A stretch of 64,000 bases of DNA from Arthrobacter sp. Y-9 (GCF_029690065.1 NZ_CP121463.1:2356001-2420000), one strand, 5' to 3'. Shown: positions 9,228 through 21,301, counted from the stretch's first letter. Numbers and translations are program-made. Notes: generated by a model from the sequence alone, not told the origin.

Positions 9228-10253
9228 TCAGGCGTCCTTACCCGGTTCCTGCTGTCCGGGGATCCGGTCGGTCCCGGTGGAGTGTGCCGTGTCGTCCGTG
9301 GGGAGGCCGGCTGGGGCGTCGGACGTTGAGGCTTCCTCTTCAGTGGCCACGGCCGGGGCGGCAGCCACATCAGCGGGCGTTTCAGCGGTAGCGGAGTCAG
9401 ACCCCTCCGTGACGTCGGTCGCCTCGGTCGCGGCGACGGCCTCGTCCGTCCCGTCGGCGGCGGGAGTCTCCGGGGCGTCGGTCTGTTCGGCCGTCTCGGC
9501 CTCGTCCGTCACGGCGTCCGCGTCAGTCGCGGCGTCCGCGCCGTTCAGCGCGCTGTCGGCGCCGGGCTGCCAGACGGGGACCTCCTGGCCGAAGGCCAGG
9601 ATCGACGGGACGACGTCGCGGAGATCTTCCAGAGCGATCGCACCCTGGCGCACCACGCGGGCGCGGCTGCCGGTGCAGTCCACGATCGTGGACGGCAGGG
9701 CGACGTCGTCGCTGTCGGACTCGGCAGGACGGGGCCCGCCGTCGAGGTAGACCTCCACCGATTCGGCGAGCTGCTCCTGGGCGTTGGCAGCCGTCTGCGC
9801 CGCCGGCTGGCCGCTCCGGTTGGCCGAGGACACGGCCAGAGGGCCGGTCCGGGCCAGGATCTCGAGGGCCAGTTCGTCATCCGGGACGCGCAGTGCGACG
9901 GTCCCCTTGGTCTCGCCCAGATCCCATTCCAGGGACGGCTGGGCATGCAGGATCAAGGTGAGGGCGCCGGGCCAGAACTTCTCGGCGAGCTTCCGGGCGT
10001 CGTCGCCGATGTCCACTGCGAGCCCGTCCATGGTCTGAACGCGCGGGATGAGCACGGGCGGAGGCATGGTCCGGGAGCGGCCTTTGGCGGCCAGCAGGAG
10101 ACGGACGGCCAGCGGGGAGAAGGCGTCCGCGGCGATCCCGTACACCGTGTCCGTCGGGAAGACGATGCACTGCTGTTCGGCGATGGCTCGCTGGGCGTGC
10201 GCCAGTCCCTCGAAGCGGGTTTCTTCCGTTGAGCAGTCGTAGCTAGAAGTCAC
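9228..10253 (-). CDS. sua5: L-threonylcarbamoyladenylate synthase with acidic C-terminal tail
   Basis: Makes threonylcarbamoyl-AMP from Thr, bicarbonate and ATP for the t6A37 modification of tRNA. The YrdC-type domain covers about residues 13-215, with FPTDTVYGI, KGRSR at 57-61 and VSSANRSGQPA at 141-151. It is followed by roughly 110 residues of Ala/Asp/Glu/Thr-rich low-complexity sequence, not a Sua5 inter-linker domain, which looks disordered. I chose GTG at 10253 (MTSSYDC) because GGGAGA lies seven bases upstream; the nearby ATG is out of frame. It matches Rv1301 in position. Confidence 0.9.
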   Translation of the reverse strand: MTSSYDCSTEETRFEGLAHAQRAIAEQQCIVFPTDTVYGIAADAFSPLAVRLLLAAKGRSRTMPPPVLIPRVQTMDGLAVDIGDDARKLAEKFWPGALTLILHAQPSLEWDLGETKGTVALRVPDDELALEILARTGPLAVSSANRSGQPAAQTAANAQEQLAESVEVYLDGGPRPAESDSDDVALPSTIVDCTGSRARVVRQGAIALEDLRDVVPSILAFGQEVPVWQPGADSALNGADAATDADAVTDEAETAEQTDAPETPAADGTDEAVAATEATDVTEGSDSATAETPADVAAAPAVATEEEASTSDAPAGLPTDDTAHSTGTDRIPGQQEPGKDA

Positions 10254-10336
10254 GCTGACATTCTCCCATCTCTTTTCAGATCCAGAGTCCGTGCCGTGTC
10301 CCACCTCCGGCAGAGGGGTCCGGCCCGGTGTCCGCC

Positions 10337-11221
10337 TCAATTGCGACGGGCGGACGTGGCGCGGTCCAGGCCGTTGAGGTCCTGGTGGGTCGTCACGTCG
10401 GACCAGGCGGGGTCCTGGCCCAGACGCGTGGCGAGCCACGGCGCCTGCACCTCGGCGTGCTCCATGATGAACCAACCGCCGGTCCTGAGCAGACGCGCAG
10501 CGCTGGCGGCAGCGGCGAGAGGCAGCTCCATGCCGTCCACTCCCCCGCCGTACAACGCCATCTCGGGGTCGTGCTCGGCGACCTCGGGTTCGCGGGGCAC
10601 CGCTTCACTCGGGATGTAGGGCGGATTCGACACCACCATGTCCACCAGGCCGTTCAGTTCCGGCAGCGCGTCCCGCAGATCGCCTTGATGAAGCTCGACG
10701 CCGTGCGGCCGCGTGTTGCGCTCGGCCCAGGCGATCGCCAGAGGGCTCAGCTCGACGGCATGCACGCGCGAACCCGGCACCTCATGTGCCAGCGAAGCCG
10801 CGATGGCTCCCGAACCCGTGCCGAGGTCCACCAGAAGAGGTGCCACGACCCCGTCGGCCCGCAGCTCGGCACACCGGTCCACGGCCCACTGAACCACGGT
10901 CTCGGTCTCAGGCCTGGGGATGAACACGCCCGGGCCCACAGAGAGTTCCAGGTGCCGGAAGGAGGCGACCCCGGTCAGGTGCTGGAGTGGAATGCGCTCC
11001 GCGCGCTGCTCCACGAGTCGCTCGAACTCCTCCGGGACGACACGCGATCCCATGAGGACCGCGTGCTGCAGTTCCTTGAGGTCGAGGCCCAGGGTGTGCG
11101 CCAGGAGCAGCTCGGCGTCCCGGCGCGGACTCGGCACGCCCGCCGCGGTGAGCACGGCCGCGGCGGCCCGGACCGCAGGGGCCAGGGGCGCGCCGGGGCG
11201 CAGCGCGTCGTCGTCGTACAC
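10337..11221 (-). CDS. prmC: peptide chain release factor N5-glutamine methyltransferase
   Basis: SAM-dependent enzyme that methylates the glutamine of the GGQ motif in RF1/RF2; its substrate gene prfA lies immediately upstream. 294 residues. The SAM loop DLGTGSG is at 132-138 and the catalytic NPPY at 199-202. The N-terminal helical substrate-binding domain (RRDAELLLAHTLGLD) and FIPRPETE are also intact. It starts with GTG nine bases after the prfA stop. Confidence 0.94.
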   Translation of the reverse strand: MYDDDALRPGAPLAPAVRAAAAVLTAAGVPSPRRDAELLLAHTLGLDLKELQHAVLMGSRVVPEEFERLVEQRAERIPLQHLTGVASFRHLELSVGPGVFIPRPETETVVQWAVDRCAELRADGVVAPLLVDLGTGSGAIAASLAHEVPGSRVHAVELSPLAIAWAERNTRPHGVELHQGDLRDALPELNGLVDMVVSNPPYIPSEAVPREPEVAEHDPEMALYGGGVDGMELPLAAAASAARLLRTGGWFIMEHAEVQAPWLATRLGQDPAWSDVTTHQDLNGLDRATSARRN

Positions 11222-11230
11222 GGTGTTCCG

Positions 11231-12304
11231 CTACTCGCCGATGGCGTCCAGGCGTGCCTGCTCGTCCATCTCGATGGCGGACTGGATGACCGGCTCCAGG
11301 TCGCCGTTCATGACGGCGTCCAGGTTGTACGCCTTGTACCCGGTGCGGTGATCCGCGATGCGGTTCTCCGGGAAGTTGTACGTGCGGATGCGCTCGGAGC
11401 GGTCCATGGTCCGGATCTGCGACTTGCGGTGTTCGGCGCTCTCCGCGTCGAGCTGCTCCTGCTGGTGCGCCAGAAGGCGGGCCCGGAGCACGCGCATGGC
11501 GGCCTCACGGTTCTGCAGCTGGGACTTCTCGTTCTGCATCGCCACCACGATGCCCGTGGGCAGGTGGGTGATGCGGACGGCGGAGTCCGTGGTGTTCACG
11601 GACTGTCCACCGGGGCCGGAGGACCGATAGACATCGATCTTGAGATCGTTCTGGAGGATCTCGATCTCTTCGGGCTCGTCCACTTCCGGGAACACCAGCA
11701 CACCGGCGGCCGAGGTGTGGATGCGCCCCTGGGATTCGGTCGCGGGGACGCGCTGCACGCGGTGCACGCCGCCCTCGAACTTCAGACGGGCCCAGACACC
11801 CTCCGCGGGGTCATTGGAGGAACCCTTGATGGCCATCTGAGCGTCCTTGTACCCACCGAGATCGGACTCGTTGGCGGAGATCAGTTCGGTCTTCCAGCCA
11901 CGGGACTCGGCATAGCGGGTGTACATCCGGAGCAGGTCGGCCGCGAACAGCGCGGCCTCCTCACCGCCTTCGCCGCCCTTGACCTCGATGATGATGTTGC
12001 GGGCGTCGTCGGGATCGCGCGGAATGAGCAGACGGCGCAGCTTCTCCTGCGCAGCCGGCAGCTTCTCCTCGATCTGGGCGACCTCCTCGGCGAAGTCGGG
12101 ATCCTCGGCGGCCATCTCACGGGCGGCTTCCAGGTCATCGGTGAGTCCGCGCCAGATGTTGTACGCCTCCACGATGCCGTTGAGCTGCGCGGAACGACGC
12201 CCCAGTTTGCGGGCCAGCGACTGGTCCGCGTAGACGGCGGGATCGCTCAGCTGCGCCTGGATCGCGGCATGCTCGTCGAGCAGACCCTGGACGGACTCAA
12301 ACAT
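11231..12304 (-). CDS. prfA: peptide chain release factor 1
   Basis: RF1, recognising UAA and UAG stop codons. 357 residues, the usual length. The tripeptide anticodon PAT is at 187-189 ([10 protein letters not shown]), identifying RF1 rather than RF2, and the hydrolysis motif GGQ is at 232-234 in [10 protein letters not shown]. It is the first gene of prfA-prmC-sua5 on the minus strand. The rpmE gene found between rho and prfA in mycobacteria is absent; a hairpin terminator fills that gap. Confidence 0.97.
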   Translation of the reverse strand: MFESVQGLLDEHAAIQAQLSDPAVYADQSLARKLGRRSAQLNGIVEAYNIWRGLTDDLEAAREMAAEDPDFAEEVAQIEEKLPAAQEKLRRLLIPRDPDDARNIIIEVKGGEGGEEAALFAADLLRMYTRYAESRGWKTELISANESDLGGYKDAQMAIKGSSNDPAEGVWARLKFEGGVHRVQRVPATESQGRIHTSAAGVLVFPEVDEPEEIEILQNDLKIDVYRSSGPGGQSVNTTDSAVRITHLPTGIVVAMQNEKSQLQNREAAMRVLRARLLAHQQEQLDAESAEHRKSQIRTMDRSERIRTYNFPENRIADHRTGYKAYNLDAVMNGDLEPVIQSAIEMDEQARLDAIGE

Positions 12305-12352
12305 GTTCTAAACCTCTTTCGACCTGGTCACCAGTTTATCGGGAGACGGCAA

Positions 12353-12391
12353 ACGGGGATGGGACCGGCGTGTGGCCGGTCCCATCCCCGT
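12353..12391 (-). terminator. rho-independent terminator of the rho gene
   Basis: A 17-bp GC-rich stem (ACGGGGATGGGACCGGC paired with its complement) with a 5-base loop, followed on the minus strand by TTT. It starts seven bases after the rho stop codon and separates rho from prfA. Confidence 0.85.
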
Positions 12392-12397
12392 CAGGAG

Positions 12398-14524
<2,127 letters not shown>

Positions 14525-14710
14525 GAAGGATCCTTCCCCCTCGATGGCGTCCGGGCTGGAGCCGGACGGTTGGGTTGACAGCACAGGCCTTCAGATCATC
14601 CTGGGCTGCTCATGACCGCGCAATGGGGCGATGCACGAGTTTTTGCAAGGAATTTGCCGCGCGAAACACACGGTCCAAGAAGAGGATCCGCGGGTGGATT
14701 CCCCGCGCGC
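14525..14710 (-). promoter_or_regulatory. leader region of rho
   Basis: About 190 bases separate the thrB terminator from the rho start. The region has lower GC patches (for example AAATTCCTTGCAAAAAC) likely to hold the rho promoter, and leaves room for an untranslated leader. Rho is commonly autoregulated through its leader in other bacteria; nothing here proves that. I could not fix -35/-10 boxes. Confidence 0.35.
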
Positions 14711-14746
14711 AAAAAGTGGCATCCACTGCGGATTTACCGCGGATGC
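14711..14746 (-). terminator. rho-independent terminator overlapping the thrB stop
   Basis: On the minus strand GCATCC-GCGG, loop TAAAT, CCGC, a three-base bulge and GGATGC form a stem followed by CAC and TTTTT. The stem includes the last thrB codons, so it would end the argS-lysA-hom-thrC-thrB transcript. Confidence 0.6.
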
Positions 14747-15702
14747 ACTTCCACTTTAGCACCTTCACGGTCTACGGCCGGTCGCAGAACACGCCACGAC
14801 ACCGCTGCCGATTCCCGCTGCCGGATGAATTCCTCCACCTCGGCGGCCTCTGCCGTCGAACGGGCGAGGGTCATGACCGTGGGACCGGCTCCGGAGACGA
14901 CGGCGGCATGGCCGCGTTCGCGCAGCTCGGCGATGAGATCCGCGCTGGGCTGCATCGCCGTGGCGCGGTAATCCTGGTGGAGATAGTCCCGCGTCGCCGG
15001 CACGAGCAGATCCGGCTGTGACGTCAGCGCCGCCACGAGCAACGCCGCCCTGCCGGAGTTCATGGCCGCGGCGTGGTGGTCGATCCGGGCCGGCAGGAGC
15101 GTCCGGGCGAGTTCCGTGGAGAGCTCGAAATCCGGAATCGCGACGACGGGGACCACATCCGCGTGCACCTCCGCGCGGGCGCTGCGGAACTCCGACCCTT
15201 CCTGCCAGGAGAGGGCGAGGGCGCCGAAGATCGCCGGGGCGACGTTGTCCGGATGCCCTTCCAGCTCGCTCGTGAACTGCAGGACCCAGTCCAGCCCGCG
15301 GCGGGACTCCTCCGGCACCAGGCCGTTGGCTGCGAGAGCGGCGGCCACGACGGCGGCCGCCGAGCTTCCCAGTCCGCGTCCGTGGGGAATGACGTTCTCC
15401 GCGCTCAGGTGCAGACCCTGGTGCCGGTACCCGAGCTGGGCCAGGGCGGACTCGAGAGAACGGACCACCAGGTGGCTGCCGTCCCGGGGCACGGATTCCG
15501 TGCCTTCACCCGTGAGGGTGAATTCGAGGGCGCCGGAGTCGAGGGTCTCGACCGTCACGGTGTCGAAGAGCTGGACGGCCAGGCCGAGGCTGTCATAGCC
15601 GGGGCCGAGGTTCGCGCTCGTCGCCGGGACGCGGACGGTGACGGAAAGACCGGACGGCAGTGCGGCGAGAGACGCCGCACCGCCGTCGTGATGGTGAGCC
15701 AA
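14734..15702 (-). CDS. thrB: homoserine kinase
   Basis: GHMP-family kinase that phosphorylates L-homoserine with ATP in threonine synthesis. 322 residues. The N-terminal VRVPATSANLGPGYDSLGLA and the ATP-binding PHGRGLGSSAAA (106-117) are diagnostic, and the third GHMP motif VVSGAGPTVM lies near the C terminus. It begins with a rare TTG codon three bases after the thrC stop, with GAGGG as Shine-Dalgarno. It is last in the block hom-thrC-thrB. Confidence 0.95.
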   Translation of the reverse strand: MAHHHDGGAASLAALPSGLSVTVRVPATSANLGPGYDSLGLAVQLFDTVTVETLDSGALEFTLTGEGTESVPRDGSHLVVRSLESALAQLGYRHQGLHLSAENVIPHGRGLGSSAAAVVAAALAANGLVPEESRRGLDWVLQFTSELEGHPDNVAPAIFGALALSWQEGSEFRSARAEVHADVVPVVAIPDFELSTELARTLLPARIDHHAAAMNSGRAALLVAALTSQPDLLVPATRDYLHQDYRATAMQPSADLIAELRERGHAAVVSGAGPTVMTLARSTAEAAEVEEFIRQRESAAVSWRVLRPAVDREGAKVEVHPR

Positions 15703-15705
15703 GAC

Positions 15706-16809
15706 CTAGCCCTCGAAGCCGAGGGCCGCGGCCACGGAGACCACGTCGTTCTGCACCTTGACCGGGGAGACGTCGCTGCCGTCCTCGGTGCGGAGGGCCC
15801 ACTGGGGGTCCTTGAGGCCGTGACCGGTCACGGTGATGACGATGGTCTTGCCGGTGGGGACTTCGCCCGCGGCATGCTTCTTGATCAGACCGGCGACACC
15901 TGCGGCGGAGCCGGGCTCCACGAAGACGCCTTCCTTGCTGGACAGCCAGCGGTGGGCGGCGAGGATCTCCTCATCGGTGACGGCCTCGATCAGGCCGCCC
16001 GACTCGTCACGGGCGGCGACGGCGGTGTCCCAGGAAGCGGGATTGCCGATCCGGATGGCGGTGGCGATCGTCTCGGGGTGGGTGATCGGGTGTCCGGCCA
16101 CGAACGGCGCCGCGCCGGCCGCCTGGAAGCCCCACATGGCGGGGGTGCGCGTCGCGACGGCGGCCAGTTCGCCGGCGGTCGCAGACTGGTACGGCGCCGC
16201 GTACTCCTTGTAGCCCTTCCAGTACGCGCTGATATTGCCGGCGTTGCCGACGGGCAGCACGTGGATGTCGGGGGCGTCACCCAGAGCGTCGACGACCTCG
16301 AAGGCGCCGGTCTTCTGGCCTTCGATGCGGGCCGGGTTGACGGAGTTCACCAGGAACACCGGGTACGCCTCGTTCAGCTTGCGGGCGATCTCGAGGCAGT
16401 CATCGAAGTTGCCGTCCACCTGCAGCAGTGTGGCGCCGTGGGCGATGGCCTGGGACAGCTTGCCCATGGCGATCTTGCCCTCGGGGACCAGGACGGCGCA
16501 GCGAAGACCGGCCGAGGTGGCGTAGGCCGCGGCGGACGCCGAGGTGTTGCCGGTGGAGGCGCAGACCACGGCCTGCGCTCCGGCCTGCACGGCGGCCGTC
16601 ATGGCCATGGTCATGCCGCGGTCCTTGAACGAGCCGGTCGGGTTCATGCCCTCGACCTTGAGGTAGACGGTGTTGCCGGTGAGCTCGGAGAGCTTCTGGG
16701 CGTGCACCAGAGGAGTGCCGCCTTCGCCCAGGGTGATGACCCTGGTGCTCTCGTCGACAGGCAGACGTTCGGCGTATTCGCGGATCACGCCGCGCCACTG
16801 ATGAGCCAC
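15706..16809 (-). CDS. thrC: threonine synthase
   Basis: PLP enzyme that converts O-phosphohomoserine to threonine. 367 residues, typical of the short actinobacterial class. The PLP lysine is K62 in [10 protein letters not shown]; the phosphate-binding STGNTSAS and the C-terminal GLKDP are present. GTG start immediately follows the hom stop (TAAGTG), so expression is coupled within the operon. Confidence 0.96.
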   Translation of the reverse strand: MAHQWRGVIREYAERLPVDESTRVITLGEGGTPLVHAQKLSELTGNTVYLKVEGMNPTGSFKDRGMTMAMTAAVQAGAQAVVCASTGNTSASAAAYATSAGLRCAVLVPEGKIAMGKLSQAIAHGATLLQVDGNFDDCLEIARKLNEAYPVFLVNSVNPARIEGQKTGAFEVVDALGDAPDIHVLPVGNAGNISAYWKGYKEYAAPYQSATAGELAAVATRTPAMWGFQAAGAAPFVAGHPITHPETIATAIRIGNPASWDTAVAARDESGGLIEAVTDEEILAAHRWLSSKEGVFVEPGSAAGVAGLIKKHAAGEVPTGKTIVITVTGHGLKDPQWALRTEDGSDVSPVKVQNDVVSVAAALGFEG

Positions 16810-18141
16810 TTAGACACCTTCCACACGGAGGACGGACGTCACGTCCTGCACGACGTCCAGTTGAGAAATGGATGCGACGGTCGCCGCGAGGTCCGCCTCG
16901 CTGGCCCGGTGGGTCACGATCCGCAGTTCGGCGGACTGATCAGCGCTGCTGATGCTCTGCCGGAACAGTTCGATGGACACACCGTTGTCACTGAAAACCT
17001 GAGCGATCCGGGCGAGGACGCCCGGCTGGTCCGCCACGCGAAGGCCCACGTGGTAGCTGGTCCGGCTCGCCGAGATGGGCAGCGCCGGAACATGGCCCGT
17101 GGTGGTCTCGGTGCGGCCGGGGCCGCCGAGCACGATCCGACGTGCCGCGGAGACGAGGTCGCCCAGGACGGCGGACGCGGTCGGGGTGCCACCTGCGCCC
17201 TGGCCGTAGAACATCAGCTCGCCGGCGTTCTCCGCCTCGACGAAGACCGCGTTGAACGCTCCCCGGACCGCGGCCAGCGGGTGTTCCCGCGGCAGGAGCG
17301 TCGGGTGGACGCGGACGCTGACGCCCTCGGCTCCGGCGTCGTCCGTCAGCTCCTCCGCGATGGCGAGCAGCTTGATGACGAATCCGGCGTCCTTGGCGGC
17401 GGCGATGTCCGCAGCGCTCACCTTGGTGATGCCCTCGCAGTACACGTCGTCGAGGGAGAACCGGGTGTGGAAGGACAGCGAGGCGAGGATCGCGGCCTTG
17501 GCCGCGGCGTCGTGGCCTTCCACGTCCGCGGTCGGATCCGCTTCGGCGTATCCGAGGCGCTGCGCCTCCGCCAGGGCATCCTCGAATTGGGCGCCCGTGG
17601 AATCCATCTGGTCCAGGATGAAGTTCGTGGTGCCGTTGACGATGCCGAGCACCCGGGTGATGCGGTCACCCGAGAGGCTGTCACGGATGGGACGCAGGAT
17701 CGGGATGGCCCCCGCGACGGCGGCCTCATACGAGAGCTGCACGCCCGCCTGGTCCGCCTCTTCGTAGAGGGTGGGGCCGTCCTGGGCGAGCAGAGCCTTG
17801 TTGCCCGTGACCACGCACGCGCCGTGGCGGACCGCGGACAGGATCAGGCTGCGGGCGGGCTCGATGCCGCCCATCAGCTCGATGACGAGGTCGGCGTCGG
17901 CCACGAGGGACTCGGAGTCGGTGGTGAAGAGCTCCCGGGGAAGCTCGACGTCACGGGGCGCGTCGATGGTGCGGACGCCGATGCCGACGAGCTCCAGACG
18001 GGCGCCGGTGCGGGCGGCCAGGGTCTCGGCGTCCTCGAGGAGGATGCGGGCCACCTGAGATCCCACGTTGCCGCAGCCCAGAAGCGCGACCTTGAGGGTC
18101 CTGGTGTCTTTCACGTCGGTGTTCACAACGTCGGTGTTCAC
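16810..18141 (-). CDS. hom: homoserine dehydrogenase with C-terminal ACT domain
   Basis: NAD(P)H-dependent reduction of aspartate semialdehyde to homoserine, the branch to Thr/Met/Ile. About 443 residues: Rossmann motif VALLGCGNVGSQ near the N terminus, catalytic-domain signature with AEADPTADVEGHDAAAK, and an ACT domain over the last 90 residues (SYHVGLRVADQPGVLARIAQVF), the site of threonine feedback in the family. The start overlaps the lysA stop as GTGA; directly after it a 15-base unit coding NTDVV is tandemly repeated, giving a second in-frame GTG at 18126. Confidence 0.95.
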   Translation of the reverse strand: MNTDVVNTDVKDTRTLKVALLGCGNVGSQVARILLEDAETLAARTGARLELVGIGVRTIDAPRDVELPRELFTTDSESLVADADLVIELMGGIEPARSLILSAVRHGACVVTGNKALLAQDGPTLYEEADQAGVQLSYEAAVAGAIPILRPIRDSLSGDRITRVLGIVNGTTNFILDQMDSTGAQFEDALAEAQRLGYAEADPTADVEGHDAAAKAAILASLSFHTRFSLDDVYCEGITKVSAADIAAAKDAGFVIKLLAIAEELTDDAGAEGVSVRVHPTLLPREHPLAAVRGAFNAVFVEAENAGELMFYGQGAGGTPTASAVLGDLVSAARRIVLGGPGRTETTTGHVPALPISASRTSYHVGLRVADQPGVLARIAQVFSDNGVSIELFRQSISSADQSAELRIVTHRASEADLAATVASISQLDVVQDVTSVLRVEGV

Positions 18142-19652
18142 AGCTGTCCGGCTCCCATGTCTCGGTTCAAGAGGTCTTCCTCGGTTTCCCCACGAATGAT
18201 CCACCGGGCGGTCCCGTCAGAGACCGCGACCACTCCCGGACGTGCCAGGTAGTTGTAGTTGCTCGCGAGTGCCAAGCAGTAGGCGCCGGTGCCCGGCACC
18301 GCCAGGAGATCACCGGCCCTGACATCCGAGGGCAGGTAAACATCTTTAACAACAATGTCCCCGCTCTCGCAATGTTTGCCCACCACTCGGGACAACTGGG
18401 CGGGAGCATCCGAGGAACGGCTCGCCAGGGCGGCCGAATAATCGGCGTCGTAAAGCACCGGGCGGGCGTTGTCGCTCATGCCGCCGTCGACCGAGACGTA
18501 GCGCCGCGGGTACGTCCGCTCCGCGTCGTCCGGCGCCTCGACCTGGACGGTCTTGCGAGTGCCGACCTCGTACAACGTGAAGGTGGTGCTGCCCACGATC
18601 GCCCGTCCGGGCTCGATCGAGATGCGCGGGCACGCGATGCCCAGCTCGCGGCAGGTGTCCCCCACGACGCCGGCCAGGGCCTGCGCGATCTCGGCCACCG
18701 GGCGCGGGGTGTCCACGGGGGTGTAGGCGATGCCGTGGCCTCCCCCGAGATCCATCTCCGGCAGGACGATCCCGTGTTTGCGCTGCATCGCGTCGTGGAA
18801 CGCGAGCAGTTTCCTGGCCGCGACCGCGAAGCCGTCCGCCTCGAAGATCTGCGATCCGATGTGGCAGTGCAGGCCCAGGAGTTCGATGCCCTCCAGCGCC
18901 ACGGCCGCGTCCACGGCCTGCTCCGCCGCGGACAGAGCCGGGTCGATGCCGCGCAGTTCCGCGTCCTCCGCGGTGCCCGGCGCCATGGAGAGACCGAACT
19001 TCTGGTCCTCATGGGCCGTGGCGATGAACTCGTGGGTGTGGGCGTGCACGCCGGGCGTCAGGCGCAGCATGACCTTGGCGGTCGCCTGCCGACCGGGCTC
19101 CTGGGCGCCTTCGGCCCGGCGGCGCTGAACGATGTCCGCCACGCGCTCCAGCTCGTCGATGCTGTCCACGACGATCCGGCCGAGGTTCATGTCCAGGGCA
19201 CGGTTGATCTCGGCGGCCGACTTGTTGTTGCCGTGCAGTCCGAGCAGCTCACCCGGGAAGCCGGCTCGCTGGGCGACCGCCAGTTCGCCGCCGGAACAGG
19301 TGTCGAGCCGGAGCCCTTCCTGACGGACCCACCGTGCGACCTCCACACTCAGGAAAGCCTTGCCCGCGTAGTAGACGTCCACTCCCCCGCAGAGGTCGGC
19401 GAAAGCTTCGTTGAACGCATCACGGAACGCCCGGGCACGAGCACGGAAGTCGCCTTCGCTCAGCACGAAGAGCGGAGTGCCGAACTGCTCCTTCAGAGAG
19501 CCGACCGTCACCCCGTCCACGGCGAGCTCGCCGGCATCCGTTCGTGCGACGTCGTGCGCCCAGCTCGGGGCGTGCAAGGCGTTCAGATCGGAAGGAAGCC
19601 GCAGCCATTCCGGGGCCAGCGGACTGGGCCCGGTCACGTCCACGCCGCTCAC
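18138..19652 (-). CDS. lysA: diaminopimelate decarboxylase
   Basis: PLP-dependent decarboxylation of meso-diaminopimelate to lysine, needed for protein and, in A3-type peptidoglycan, for the wall. About 504 residues, longer than the usual 420-470 owing to an N-terminal extension. PLP lysine K98 (VYYAGKAFL), HCHIGSQIF, the EPGRAIVG segment, and CESGD plus YNYLARP near the C terminus are intact. The GTG at 19652 shares one base with the argS stop (TAGTG) and has GGAGCG upstream. Confidence 0.94.
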   Translation of the reverse strand: MSGVDVTGPSPLAPEWLRLPSDLNALHAPSWAHDVARTDAGELAVDGVTVGSLKEQFGTPLFVLSEGDFRARARAFRDAFNEAFADLCGGVDVYYAGKAFLSVEVARWVRQEGLRLDTCSGGELAVAQRAGFPGELLGLHGNNKSAAEINRALDMNLGRIVVDSIDELERVADIVQRRRAEGAQEPGRQATAKVMLRLTPGVHAHTHEFIATAHEDQKFGLSMAPGTAEDAELRGIDPALSAAEQAVDAAVALEGIELLGLHCHIGSQIFEADGFAVAARKLLAFHDAMQRKHGIVLPEMDLGGGHGIAYTPVDTPRPVAEIAQALAGVVGDTCRELGIACPRISIEPGRAIVGSTTFTLYEVGTRKTVQVEAPDDAERTYPRRYVSVDGGMSDNARPVLYDADYSAALASRSSDAPAQLSRVVGKHCESGDIVVKDVYLPSDVRAGDLLAVPGTGAYCLALASNYNYLARPGVVAVSDGTARWIIRGETEEDLLNRDMGAGQL

Positions 19653-21301
19653 TACATGCGCTCCGGGGCGGAGACACCGAGGAGCGCGAGGCCGTTGGCC
19701 AGAACCTGGCTGGTGGCATCGTTGAGCCACAGCCGGGTGCGGTTGACCGTGGTGACCTCTTCGTCGCCCTGTGGGGTGACACGGCAGGCGTCGTACCAGC
19801 GGTGGTACGCCCCGGCGATGACCTCAAGGTGACGGGCGATGCGGTGCGGCTCCCGGAGCTCGGCCGCCTTCGCCACGATGGACGGGAAGCTGCCCAGCTG
19901 GGACAGCAGCTCGTTCTCGGTGGGATCGATCAGCAGCGACGCGTCGAACTCGCTGCGGTCCACGCCCGCGGCCACGGCGTTGCGCGCCGTGCCGCGCGAG
20001 CGGGCGTGCGCGTACTGCACGTAGAAGACGGGGTTCTCGTTGCTGTTCTTCTTGAGGACCTCAGGCTCCAGCGTGATGGGCGAGTCCGCGGGGAAACGAG
20101 CCAGAGAGTAGCGCACCGCGTCCTTGCCGAGCCAGCTGATGAGGTCCTTGAGCTCAATGATGTTGCCCGCACGCTTGGACAGCTTGGCACCGTTCACGGA
20201 CACGAGCTGCCCGATCAGCACCTCGATGTTCTTCTCCGGGTCGTCGCCGGCGCAGGCGGCGATGGCCTTGAGGCGGTTGACGTAGCCGTGGTGGTCGGCG
20301 CCGAGAAGGTAGATCTTCTCCTCGAAGCCGCGATCCCTCTTGGTGAGGTAGTACGCGGCGTCCGCGGCGAAGTACGTGGGCTCGCCATTGGCACGGATGA
20401 GGACGCGGTCCTTGTCATCCGTGAAGTCCGTGGTGCGCAGCCAGACGGCGCCGTCCTGGTCGAAGACGTGTCCCTGCTCGCGCAGGCGGTCCACCGAGGC
20501 TTCAAGCGCGCCGGACTCATGCAGGGTCCGCTCCGAGAAGTACACGTCGAAATGCACGTCGAAATCGGCCAGCGTCTGCTTGATGTCCTCGAGCTGCGCC
20601 TGGTAGGCGGCCTCGCGGACGATGGGCAGCGCGGCCTCATCGGTCAGTTCGCGGATGGCGGGGTGTTCGCGAAGGACCTCGTGGCCCAGGTCCACGATGT
20701 ACTGACCGGGGTAGCCGCCCTCCGGCACGTCCCGGCCGCGCAGGCGGGACAGCACCGAGTTGGCGAACACGTTCATCTGGCTGCCGGCGTCGTTGATGTA
20801 GTACTCGGCCGTGACATCGGCGCCGGCGGCACGCAGCACACGGGCGATGGAATCGCCCAGCGCCGCCCAGCGGGTGTGGCCGATGTGCAGCGGACCCGTC
20901 GGGTTGGCGGAGACGAACTCCATGTTGACCGTGTGGCCTGCGAGCGCGTCATTGTTGCCATAGGTGGCGCCCGCCTCGACGATGGTGCGCGCGAGCTCGC
21001 CGGCGGCGCCGGCGTCCAGAGTGATGTTGATGAAGCCGGGACCTGCGATGTCCACCGACGCCACGCCCTCAACGCCTTCGAGCTTCGCGGCCAGAACGGC
21101 GGCGAACTCGCGGGGCGAGAGGCCGGCGCGCTTCCCGAACTGCATGGCGGCATTGGTGGCCCAGTCTCCGTGCTCCCGGTTCTTCGGTCGCTCCACACGG
21201 ACCTCGGCCTCCAGCGCCTCGGCGGGGAGGTTGATCGAGCCGTCAGCGACGGCGTCCTTCAGGCATGCGGTGATTGCTGCGGAAAGCTGTTCGGGAGTCA
21301 C
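19652..21301 (-). CDS. argS: arginyl-tRNA synthetase
   Basis: Class I aminoacyl-tRNA synthetase charging tRNA-Arg. 549 residues. The N-terminal ArgRS additional domain, HIGH motif at 139-142 (NPTGPLHIGHTRW), a KMSKS-equivalent KLSKRAGN, and the C-terminal all-helical DALR anticodon-binding domain are all visible. GTG start. It heads the argS-lysA-hom-thrC-thrB run, the same order as Rv1292-Rv1296, and the gap to the divergent flavin operon is 186 bases. Confidence 0.96.
   Translation of the reverse strand: MTPEQLSAAITACLKDAVADGSINLPAEALEAEVRVERPKNREHGDWATNAAMQFGKRAGLSPREFAAVLAAKLEGVEGVASVDIAGPGFINITLDAGAAGELARTIVEAGATYGNNDALAGHTVNMEFVSANPTGPLHIGHTRWAALGDSIARVLRAAGADVTAEYYINDAGSQMNVFANSVLSRLRGRDVPEGGYPGQYIVDLGHEVLREHPAIRELTDEAALPIVREAAYQAQLEDIKQTLADFDVHFDVYFSERTLHESGALEASVDRLREQGHVFDQDGAVWLRTTDFTDDKDRVLIRANGEPTYFAADAAYYLTKRDRGFEEKIYLLGADHHGYVNRLKAIAACAGDDPEKNIEVLIGQLVSVNGAKLSKRAGNIIELKDLISWLGKDAVRYSLARFPADSPITLEPEVLKKNSNENPVFYVQYAHARSRGTARNAVAAGVDRSEFDASLLIDPTENELLSQLGSFPSIVAKAAELREPHRIARHLEVIAGAYHRWYDACRVTPQGDEEVTTVNRTRLWLNDATSQVLANGLALLGVSAPERM

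Noticed and set aside
12305-12397. rpmE between rho and prfA as in mycobacteria
   Set aside because: The gap is only 93 bases, holds a terminator, and contains no L31 coding sequence.
15073-18252. 1059-codon plus-strand frame
   Set aside because: Antisense to thrB, thrC and hom; low-complexity shadow translation.
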